From: JBGPLJ01 sp035644395
GTDB taxonomy: Bacteria > Pseudomonadota > Gammaproteobacteria > Steroidobacterales > Steroidobacteraceae
Reading direction: 5' to 3'
DNA length: 64,000 nucleotides
Assembly (NCBI GenBank): GCA_035644395.1
Contig: DASQOR010000086.1
Location: 124,001 to 188,000 of the forward strand
In this document: in pieces, positions 57,988 to 64,000 of the stretch
How the letters are laid out: the number at the start of each line of letters is the position of its first letter
Position numbering within the stretch: the first letter of the stretch is position 1
The notes under the pieces: generated by a model
Seen by the model: the letters and a program-made list of their open reading frames with translations, nothing else
What the model was told of the DNA's origin: nothing
The model's database searches: none
Position numbers and translations under genes: made by a program

Positions 57988-58896
57988 TCAGTCCTCGTGG
58001 CTGCCGGCCGGCTGCTGGAACGCGCCGCGGCCCCAATGGAGCTTGGAGCGCAGCAGGCGGAAATACTCATAGCCCGGCGGATGCAACAGCGTCACCCGGG
58101 CGGCTGTCGGCCCGATGCTCAGGACGTCGCCGGGTTCGAGGTCGCCCAGCATCGCGCCGTCACAGGTGATCTGAGCCTTGGTGTCAGGACGTTCAAGCAG
58201 CCGCACTTCGATGCGCGCGCGGGTCGAAACGACGATCGGCCGATCGGACAAGGTGTGCGGGCAGATCGGCACCAGCACGACCACGTCGAGATTGGGCTCG
58301 ACGATCGGACCGCCGCAGGAGAGGGCGTAAGCCGTCGAGCCCGTTGCGGTCGCGACCACGAGGCCATCGCCGCCATGCGTATTCACGTAGCGGCCGTCGA
58401 TGGTCGTCTCGAAGTCCAGGATCCGGCCGGTTTCCCATTTCTGCAGTACCACGTCGTTCAGGGCCTGCATCGACTGCGCTTTGCCGGCGCGGCTCGTCAA
58501 GGTCGCGCCAAGCATCGTGCGGTGATCCTCGATGCAGTCGCCGGCCAGCACCTGGTCGACGCATTCGAGCATCTGCGCGGGTGTCACATCCGTCAGGAAA
58601 CCGAGCCGCCCGCGATTCACCCCGAACAGGGGCACATCGCGGCCGGCGAGCAGCCGCGCCGCGTACAGCAGGGTGCCGTCCCCGCCGATCGCGATGATCA
58701 GATCGGACTCGCTCGCGATCTGTGTCTCGCTCGCCCGCGTGATATTGATGCCCTGGAAATTCGGCGCGCCATCGGCGGCAACGAGGACGGCGTAGCCGGC
58801 GCCCGCCAGGTGGGCTCCGAGCGCGCTCATTGCGTCCGCCACGCGCAGGTCGGTGGCGCGGCCAATGAGGGCGATCTTGCGGATGTTTCTTGCCAT
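57988..58896 (-). CDS. nadK: NAD kinase
   Basis: A 302-residue enzyme making NADP from NAD and ATP. The catalytic motif is IAIGGDGTLLYAARL near residue 70. NRGRLGFLTD near 95 and GDGLVVATATGSTAYALSCG near 175 bind NAD. Length and motif spacing fit E. coli NadK (292). It is divergent from hrcA; the 180-base gap contains a TTGACG (58990) and TAGCTT (59014) pair, 18 bases apart, that could be a weak promoter for hrcA. Confidence 0.97.
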   Translation of the reverse strand: MARNIRKIALIGRATDLRVADAMSALGAHLAGAGYAVLVAADGAPNFQGINITRASETQIASESDLIIAIGGDGTLLYAARLLAGRDVPLFGVNRGRLGFLTDVTPAQMLECVDQVLAGDCIEDHRTMLGATLTSRAGKAQSMQALNDVVLQKWETGRILDFETTIDGRYVNTHGGDGLVVATATGSTAYALSCGGPIVEPNLDVVVLVPICPHTLSDRPIVVSTRARIEVRLLERPDTKAQITCDGAMLGDLEPGDVLSIGPTAARVTLLHPPGYEYFRLLRSKLHWGRGAFQQPAGSHED

Positions 58897-59076
58897 GAAT
58901 GCGCGCCTTTTAGCACGCGGTACGAGTCGCAGCCAGCGCGACGTGTTGCGACATGCGCGGGAAACGAGGGGCGGCCCCCGAGACGCGGCTTGACGTTACC
59001 GGGAGCCCGTGGCTAGCTTGCCGGTCGCCGGCTGGCCGCCGGCGTGGTCCCTGCGCGGATGCTACCGACGGCGCTC

Positions 59077-60147
59077 ATGCCGATATCCATTTCGACCGAT
59101 CCGACCGATGAACGCCTGAACGAGCGGGCACAGCTCCTGCTGCGCGTCCTCATCGAGAACTACATCCGCGATGGCCAGCCGGTCGGCTCGCGAACCCTGT
59201 CGCGCGAGTCGGGACTGAGCCTGAGCTCCGCGACCATTCGCAACGTGCTGGCCGACCTCGAACAGCTTGGATTCGTCACCTCGCCCCATACGTCGTCCGG
59301 CCGCATTCCCACGGACAAGGGTTACCGGCTGTTCGTCGACACGCTCATCCGCTTGCAGCCGCTCGCGAGCGCCGAGGTCTCCGAGCTCGAGCGCCGCCTC
59401 GAAGCGCATCGTTCGGACCACAAGTCACTCGTCGCCTCGACTTCACAGGTGCTGTCGGCGATTACCCAGATGGCGGGAGTGGTGACGGTGCCGCGGGCCC
59501 ATCACCCTTCGCTGACCCAGATCGAATTCGTACCGCTGTCGGAAAACCGCGTGCTGGCGGTGCTCGTCGTGAGCGGCCACGAGGTCCAGAACCGGGTGGT
59601 GCAGCTCGAACGGTACTACTCGGCCGAGGAGCTGCGCCGGGCGGCGAACTTCCTGAGCGAGCAGTTTCGCGGGCGCACGCTCGCGGAGGTGCGCTCGGGG
59701 CTCGTCGATCAGCTGCAGGAAACCCGCCGCCACATGAATCAGATGATGCTCGACGCGATCCAGGTGGCGCAGAAGGTCTTCGACGGGCCGGGCGATGACC
59801 GGCTCGAATTCGTCATCGCCGGCGAAACCAATCTGATGGGATTCGCCGAGCTGTCGAACGTCGAGAAGCTGCGGCGCCTGTTCGAGGCTTTCAACGAGCA
59901 GCGCGATATCCTGCACCTCCTCGATCAGAGTCTGCATGGCGACGGCGTGCAGATCTTCATCGGCCAGGAGTCGGGCTACACGATTCTCGATGACTGCAGC
60001 GTGGTGACGGCGCCTTACACGCTCGACAACGAGGTCGTGGGCGTACTCGGTGTCATCGGTCCGACACGCATGGCCTACGAGCGAGTGATACCCATCGTCG
60101 AGGTCACGGCACGTATGCTCAGCACGACCTTGAAAACGCTCAAATAG
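59077..60147 (+). CDS. hrcA: heat-inducible transcription repressor HrcA
   Basis: A 356-residue repressor of class I heat-shock genes. The winged helix is at the N-terminus (NERAQLLLRVLIENYIRDGQ, SGLSLSSATIRNVLADLEQL). The C-terminal GAF-like domain carries FVIAGETNLMGFAELSNVEK and VQIFIGQESGYTILDDCSVV and DNEVVGVLGVIGPTRMAYER. The start is uncertain between 59059 and 59077; neither has a clear ribosome site. I looked for a CIRCE element (TTAGCACTC-N9-GAGTGCTAA) before grpE and before hrcA and found only a partial right half (GAGTGTTGA at 60165), so its target here is unclear. Confidence 0.94.
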   Translation: MPISISTDPTDERLNERAQLLLRVLIENYIRDGQPVGSRTLSRESGLSLSSATIRNVLADLEQLGFVTSPHTSSGRIPTDKGYRLFVDTLIRLQPLASAEVSELERRLEAHRSDHKSLVASTSQVLSAITQMAGVVTVPRAHHPSLTQIEFVPLSENRVLAVLVVSGHEVQNRVVQLERYYSAEELRRAANFLSEQFRGRTLAEVRSGLVDQLQETRRHMNQMMLDAIQVAQKVFDGPGDDRLEFVIAGETNLMGFAELSNVEKLRRLFEAFNEQRDILHLLDQSLHGDGVQIFIGQESGYTILDDCSVVTAPYTLDNEVVGVLGVIGPTRMAYERVIPIVEVTARMLSTTLKTLK

Positions 60148-60178
60148 GCCAGAAACAGGCGGCAGAGTGTTGAGGCGG

Positions 60179-60198
60179 CCTCAAGGAGTAGCTTGAGG
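60179..60198. repeat. short inverted repeat upstream of grpE
   Basis: CCTCAAG and CTTGAGG are separated by GAGTAG, a perfect seven-base inverted repeat. It is followed directly by an AT-rich stretch with TATAAC at 60206-60211. Placement 40 bases before the grpE ATG suggests an operator or an mRNA hairpin. It does not match the CIRCE consensus and no matching sigma32 -10 (CCCCAT) follows CTTGAG. Confidence 0.45.
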
Positions 60199-60238
60199 TT
60201 AATATTATAACTAATTGAAAGTAAGCGAGTTTAGTAGC

Positions 60239-60787
60239 ATGGCGGAAGACTCGAGGGTGCCGGCTGATCACGATCCGGAGCGAACGGCCGTGCTGCCGGA
60301 GGAAACTTTGGAGGCAGGCGCCTCCGCCGACCGGCGGCTCGCGATCGCCGAAGCGGAGGCGCGCGCCGAAGAGCAGCGCAATCTGTATCTACGAGCCGTG
60401 GCCGAGCTCGACAACTTCCGCAAGCGCAGCCAGCGCGATGTCGAACAGGCCCACAAGTATGGCCTGGAGCGCTTCGCCCAGGATCTCCTCGGCGTCGTCG
60501 ACAGCCTCGAGGCAGGCATTGCTTCGGCCGAGACTTCGAGCGACCGCTCGCTCATCGACGGCCAGCAGGCGACCCTGAAGCTCCTGCTATCCGCAATCCA
60601 GAAGCACGGGATTCGCGCGGTCGAGCCCGCGGGCGAACGCTTCAATCCGGAGCTGCACGAGGCGATTGCGATGCAGGAGGCCGCCGGTGCCGAGCCGGAC
60701 ACCGTCCTCAAGGTCGTACAGAAAGGCTATCAACTGAACGGCCGGCTGCTGCGGCCGGCGCGCGTGATAGTCGCGCGCGGCCCATGA
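60239..60787 (+). CDS. grpE: nucleotide exchange factor GrpE
   Basis: A 182-residue cochaperone that releases ADP from DnaK. The long N-terminal helix includes YLRAVAELDNFRKRSQRDVE near residue 52. The C-terminal beta domain has GERFNPELHEAIAMQEAAGA and VVQKGYQLNGRLLRPARVIV. The ATG at 60239 (MAEDSRVPADHDPERTA) is taken, though a TTG eight codons upstream is in frame. It lies 91 bases after hrcA and 85 before dnaK in the standard order hrcA-grpE-dnaK-dnaJ. Confidence 0.96.
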   Translation: MAEDSRVPADHDPERTAVLPEETLEAGASADRRLAIAEAEARAEEQRNLYLRAVAELDNFRKRSQRDVEQAHKYGLERFAQDLLGVVDSLEAGIASAETSSDRSLIDGQQATLKLLLSAIQKHGIRAVEPAGERFNPELHEAIAMQEAAGAEPDTVLKVVQKGYQLNGRLLRPARVIVARGP

Positions 60788-60872
60788 GACAAACCTTGCC
60801 CGGCATGCTTGAAGCAATCGGGGCGAGGCCCCAACTATCGCGCCAGTCGTCAATTTCCGGAGTGTGAGTTCC

Positions 60873-62828
60873 ATGTCCAAAGTCATCGGTATCGATCTCG
60901 GCACGACCAATTCCTGCGTCGCCGTGATGGAAGGCGGCAAGCCGCGCGTCATCGAGAACAGCGAAGGCGATCGCACGACGCCATCGATCGTCGCCTTCAC
61001 CAAGGACGACGAAGTGATCGTCGGCCAGTCGGCGAAGCGCCAGGCTGTCACCAATCCCCAGAATACGCTGTTCGCGGTGAAGCGCCTCATCGGCCGCAAG
61101 TTCGGCGACGATGTCGTGCAGAAGGACATCGGCATGGTGTCGTACAAGGTCGTGAAGGCCGACAACGGCGACGCCTGGGTCGAGGCGCACGGCAAGAAGC
61201 TCTCGCCGCAGGAAGTCTCGGCGCGCGTGCTCATGAAAATGAAGAAGACGGCCGAGGATTACCTCGGCAGTACCGTCACCGAAGCGGTCATCACCGTTCC
61301 CGCGTACTTCAACGACTCGCAGCGCCAGGCAACCAAGGACGCCGGGCGGATCGCGGGCCTCAACGTCAAGCGCATCATCAATGAACCGACCGCGGCCGCG
61401 CTGGCCTACGGGCTCGACAAGCAGGGCGGCGACCGGAGGATCGCGGTCTATGACCTCGGTGGCGGCACCTTCGACGTGTCCATCATCGAGATCGCGGAAG
61501 TCGACGGCGAGCGCCAGTTCGAGGTGCTCTCGACCAATGGTGACACCTTCCTCGGCGGCGAGGACTTCGACCTGCGCGTGATCAACTTCATCGCCGATGA
61601 GTTCAAGAAGGACAGCGGAGTCGACGTGCGCAAGGATCCGCTGGCGATGCAGCGGCTGAAGGAGGCCGCGGAGAAGGCCAAGATCGAACTCTCGTCGACC
61701 CAGCAGACGGACATCAACCTGCCGTACATCACGGCGGATGCGAATGGTCCGAAGCACCTGAACGTCAAGCTCACGCGCGCGAAGCTCGAATCCCTGGTCG
61801 AGGACCTCGTGACGAAGACCGTCGAGCCTTGCCGCATCGCGCTGAAGGATGCGGGCCTGTCGACGAAAGACGTCGCCGAGGTGATCCTCGTCGGCGGCCA
61901 GACGCGCATGCCGCTCGTGCAAAAAGCGGTGAAGGACTTCTTCGGCAAGGAGCCGCGCAAGGACGTGAATCCGGATGAGGCAGTCGCCGTGGGCGCCGCG
62001 ATCCAGGCCGGCGTGCTTTCCGGCGAAGTGAAGGACGTGCTGCTCCTCGACGTCACGCCGCTCTCGCTCGGCATCGAAACGCTGGGCGGCGTGATGACGA
62101 AGCTCATCGAGAAGAACACGACGATTCCGACCAAGGCGCAGCAGGTCTTCTCGACCGCGGATGACAGCCAGACGGCCGTGACCATTCACGTGCTGCAGGG
62201 CGAGCGCGAGCGCGCGTCCGACAACAAGTCGCTCGGCCGCTTCGACCTCGCGGAAATTCCGCCACTGCCGCGCGGTATGCCGCAGATCGAAGTCACGTTT
62301 GACATCGATGCGAACGGCATCCTCAACGTGTCGGCGAAGGACAAGCAGACCAACAAGGAACAGAAGATCGTCATCAAGGCGTCGAGCGGCCTGTCGGAGG
62401 CCGAAATCAAGCGCATGGTGAAGGAAGCCGAGGCGCACGCGGAAGATGACAAGCGCTTCCGCGAATTCGTCGACGTGCGCAACAAGGCGGACAGCCTGGT
62501 GCACGCGACGGAAAAGGCGGTCAAGGAACTGGGCGATAAGGTCTCGCCGGACGAGAAGCAGAAGATCGAGGCCGCGGTCGCCGAGGTCAAGAGCGTGATG
62601 GAGAGCGATGACAAGGCGGCGCTCGAAGCAAAGATCGAGGCGCTGGGCCAGGTTTCGCAAGCCGTCCTGCAGAAGGCTTACGCGCAATCCGCGGAGGGCC
62701 AGGGTGCCGCGGCGGAGTCGGGCGGGCCGTCGTCCGGTTCCGATTCGGGTGCGAAGAGCGGCGGCAAGGAAGACGCCGTCGATGCGGAATTCGAGGAAGT
62801 TAAGGACAAGGATCGCAAGAGCTCGTAA
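60873..62828 (+). CDS. dnaK: chaperone DnaK (Hsp70)
   Basis: A 651-residue Hsp70. The ATPase domain opens VIGIDLGTTNSCVAVMEGGK and includes NEPTAAALAYGLDK near 173, YDLGGGTFDVSI near 195 and VILVGGQTRMPLVQKAV near 337. The substrate domain starts near 385 with LLLDVTPLSLGIETLGG. The lid ends in a Gly/Ser-rich stretch and the EEVKDKDRKSS tail. GGAG lies ten bases before the ATG at 60873. Confidence 0.98.
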   Translation: MSKVIGIDLGTTNSCVAVMEGGKPRVIENSEGDRTTPSIVAFTKDDEVIVGQSAKRQAVTNPQNTLFAVKRLIGRKFGDDVVQKDIGMVSYKVVKADNGDAWVEAHGKKLSPQEVSARVLMKMKKTAEDYLGSTVTEAVITVPAYFNDSQRQATKDAGRIAGLNVKRIINEPTAAALAYGLDKQGGDRRIAVYDLGGGTFDVSIIEIAEVDGERQFEVLSTNGDTFLGGEDFDLRVINFIADEFKKDSGVDVRKDPLAMQRLKEAAEKAKIELSSTQQTDINLPYITADANGPKHLNVKLTRAKLESLVEDLVTKTVEPCRIALKDAGLSTKDVAEVILVGGQTRMPLVQKAVKDFFGKEPRKDVNPDEAVAVGAAIQAGVLSGEVKDVLLLDVTPLSLGIETLGGVMTKLIEKNTTIPTKAQQVFSTADDSQTAVTIHVLQGERERASDNKSLGRFDLAEIPPLPRGMPQIEVTFDIDANGILNVSAKDKQTNKEQKIVIKASSGLSEAEIKRMVKEAEAHAEDDKRFREFVDVRNKADSLVHATEKAVKELGDKVSPDEKQKIEAAVAEVKSVMESDDKAALEAKIEALGQVSQAVLQKAYAQSAEGQGAAAESGGPSSGSDSGAKSGGKEDAVDAEFEEVKDKDRKSS

Positions 62829-62862
62829 GAGCGGACGGACTTCGGGCAGGCAAACGACCGCT

Positions 62863-62879
62863 GGCGATGATGCATCGCC
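62863..62879 (+). other. hairpin in the dnaK-dnaJ gap
   Basis: GGCGAT and ATCGCC flank GATGC, giving a six-base stem in the 87-base gap between dnaK and dnaJ. No U tract follows, so this is not a complete terminator. It could lower dnaJ expression relative to dnaK, or mark an RNA processing site. Confidence 0.4.
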
Positions 62880-62915
62880 GGCGGTCGTCGCGTCAGGACG
62901 CGGGAACGGGGTGGC

Positions 62916-64000
62916 ATGTCGAAGCGTGACTACTACAAGGTGCTGGACGTTGCCCGCACGGCGAGCGAAGCCGACATCAAGAAGGCGTATCGGCGCCTCG
63001 CGATGAAATTCCATCCGGACCGCAATCCGGGCGACCACCAGGCCGAAGAGAAATTCAAGGAAGCCAAGGAGGCCTACGAGGTCCTGACGGACGCGCCGAA
63101 GCGGGCGGCCTACGACCAGTACGGCCATGCGGGCGTCGATGCCGCGCGCGGTGCAGGCGGCGGCTTCAATCCGGCGGACGCATTCGGCGACATCTTCGGC
63201 GACGTATTCGGTGACATCTTCGGCGGCGGGCGCCGCGGCCGCTCGCAGGTCTTCCGCGGGGCGGACCTGCGCTACGAGGTAACGCTCGATCTGGAGCAAG
63301 CCGTGTTCGGCGACTCGGTCGAGTTCGAGATTCCGGTCCTGTCCGAGTGCGCAACCTGCAAAGGCAGCGGGGCCGCCAAGGGCAGTTCGCCCACGGCCTG
63401 CGATACCTGCGGCGGTGCCGGCCAGGTCCGCATGAGCCAGGGGTTCTTCACCGTCCAGCAAACCTGCCCGCGCTGTAAAGGCCGCGGCCAGATCGTGTCG
63501 AACCCCTGCGATACCTGCCTGGGCCAAGGGCGTATCCGGCGCAACAAGAAGCTCTCGGTGAAAGTGCCGGCCGGTGTCGACACCGGCGATCGCATCCGGC
63601 TCTCGGGCGAAGGCGAGGCCGGGCGCAACGGTGGGCCGCATGGCGACCTGTACGTCGAGGTGCAGGTGCGCGACCACGAAATCTTCCAGCGCGACGGCAG
63701 TCACCTCTCCTGCGAAGTGCCAGTCAGTTACTCGACGGCCGCGCTCGGCGGCGCAGTCGAGGTGCCGACGCTCCATGGCCACGTATCGCTCAAGATCCCT
63801 GCCGAGACGCAGTCCGGCCGGGTCTTCCGGCTGCGCGAGAAGGGCGTGAAGCCGGTGCGCGGCGGTGCGACCGGCGACCTCTTTTGCCGCGTCACGGTCG
63901 AGACGGCCGTGAATCTCACGGGCGAGCAGAAGGAACTTCTGCGAAAATTCGACGAGTCGCTGCGCACTGACCGGCGCGAGCACAACCCGCGCGAGCGCAG
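62916..64000 (+). CDS. dnaJ: chaperone DnaJ (3' end outside window)
   Basis: The first 361 residues of a type I Hsp40 that delivers substrates to DnaK and triggers its ATPase. The J domain has HPD at residues 33-35. It is followed by a Gly/Phe region (GGGFNPADAFGDIFGDVFGD) and a zinc domain of four CxxCxGxG repeats (CATCKGSG, CDTCGGAG, CPRCKGRG, CDTCLGQG). The C-terminal substrate domains follow (GVDTGDRIRLSGEGEAG, GDLYVEVQVRDHEIFQRDG). The window ends near the C-terminus; the family length of about 375 suggests only a dozen or so residues are missing. Confidence 0.97.
   Translation, partial: MSKRDYYKVLDVARTASEADIKKAYRRLAMKFHPDRNPGDHQAEEKFKEAKEAYEVLTDAPKRAAYDQYGHAGVDAARGAGGGFNPADAFGDIFGDVFGDIFGGGRRGRSQVFRGADLRYEVTLDLEQAVFGDSVEFEIPVLSECATCKGSGAAKGSSPTACDTCGGAGQVRMSQGFFTVQQTCPRCKGRGQIVSNPCDTCLGQGRIRRNKKLSVKVPAGVDTGDRIRLSGEGEAGRNGGPHGDLYVEVQVRDHEIFQRDGSHLSCEVPVSYSTAALGGAVEVPTLHGHVSLKIPAETQSGRVFRLREKGVKPVRGGATGDLFCRVTVETAVNLTGEQKELLRKFDESLRTDRREHNPRER

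Noticed and set aside
60150..60180. CIRCE element upstream of grpE
   Set aside because: Only GAGTGTTGA resembles a right half-site; the left half is absent nine bases upstream.
60125..60240. Sigma32-type heat-shock promoter near grpE
   Set aside because: CTTGAAA at 60129 and CTTGAGG at 60192 resemble -35 boxes, but no CCCCAT-like -10 lies 12-16 bases after either.
60708..63983. Long open frame antisense to dnaK and dnaJ
   Set aside because: Antisense frames opposite dnaK are a well-known artefact of its codon pattern; no domain or ribosome site supports it.
1..64000. CRISPR arrays, insertion sequences, prophage or toxin-antitoxin/defence island
   Set aside because: No direct-repeat array, transposase, integrase or phage structural gene was seen. 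The PIN domain is fused to PhoH, and ratA is a core gene, so neither counts as a defence module.

Overview
The window is a gene-dense, GC-rich stretch of a gammaproteobacterial chromosome. No stretch longer than 300 bases lacks a gene. I see no insertion sequence, prophage, integrase, CRISPR array or recognisable defence island. Gene order points to Gammaproteobacteria: gcvR-bcp divergent from dapA, followed by a gene at the bamC position; tRNA-Ser, ffs, dnaX, ybaB, recR; and ssrA, smpB, ratA, bamE, fur, recN, nadK, hrcA, grpE, dnaK, dnaJ. A SufU-type SUF operon, an Rrf2 regulator, a bipartite PutA, frequent GTG/TTG starts and the tmRNA tag ANDDNYALAA suggest a Steroidobacterales/Nevskiales/Xanthomonadales-like lineage. 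That placement is inference, not proof.

Layout. 1-1923 (minus): a small catabolic-looking group with a GNAT acetyltransferase, a 2-keto-4-pentenoate hydratase-like enzyme, a VOC protein, and the start of a protein with a Tat-like signal that runs off the left edge. 1965-2604 (plus): a membrane protein and XRE regulator pair. 2653-7206 (plus): putA and sdaA, which feed proline and serine into central metabolism. 7305-14410 (minus): an Fe-S operon of Rrf2 regulator, sufB, C, D, S, U, T, a Rieske protein and sixA. A palindrome resembling an IscR type 1 site lies between it and the divergent fructose-bisphosphate aldolase gene. 15697-18828 (plus): mlaFEDCB, with mlaA (minus) overlapping mlaB tail to tail. 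18797-23846 (minus): mlaA, bepA-like, PIN-PhoH, bcp and gcvR, with a large perfect inverted repeat between bcp and phoH.

23968-28726 (plus): dapA, a lipoprotein with a BamC-like head and a predicted beta-barrel body, tRNA-Ser(GGA), the SRP RNA, dnaX, ybaB and recR. 28734-30907 (minus): rsgA and an M48 protease. 30964-33489 (plus): orn plus three genes, each overlapping the previous one by four bases. ppsA (minus) and ppsR (plus) diverge at about 35.9 kb. They are followed by a YqiB-like protein and an orphan coiled-coil protein. 38385-45881 (minus): an RND efflux operon with one adaptor and two permeases but no outer-membrane channel gene.

46071-53878: a Prc protease, several small orphan membrane or secreted proteins, an HDOD-GGDEF protein and a Gfo/Idh/MocA oxidoreductase. 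53959-64000: the trans-translation, envelope, iron, repair and heat-shock block, ending inside dnaJ.

The window is mostly housekeeping. Envelope maintenance recurs (Mla, BepA, BamE, BamC-locus protein, Prc, RND, SRP), as do Fe-S and iron homeostasis (SUF, Fur). The best candidates for something undescribed are the chimeric protein at the bamC locus, the bcp/phoH inverted repeat, the orphan coiled-coil protein at 37.3 kb and the small secreted or acidic orphans at 48.7-49.6 kb. I did not find a convincing new multi-gene system.
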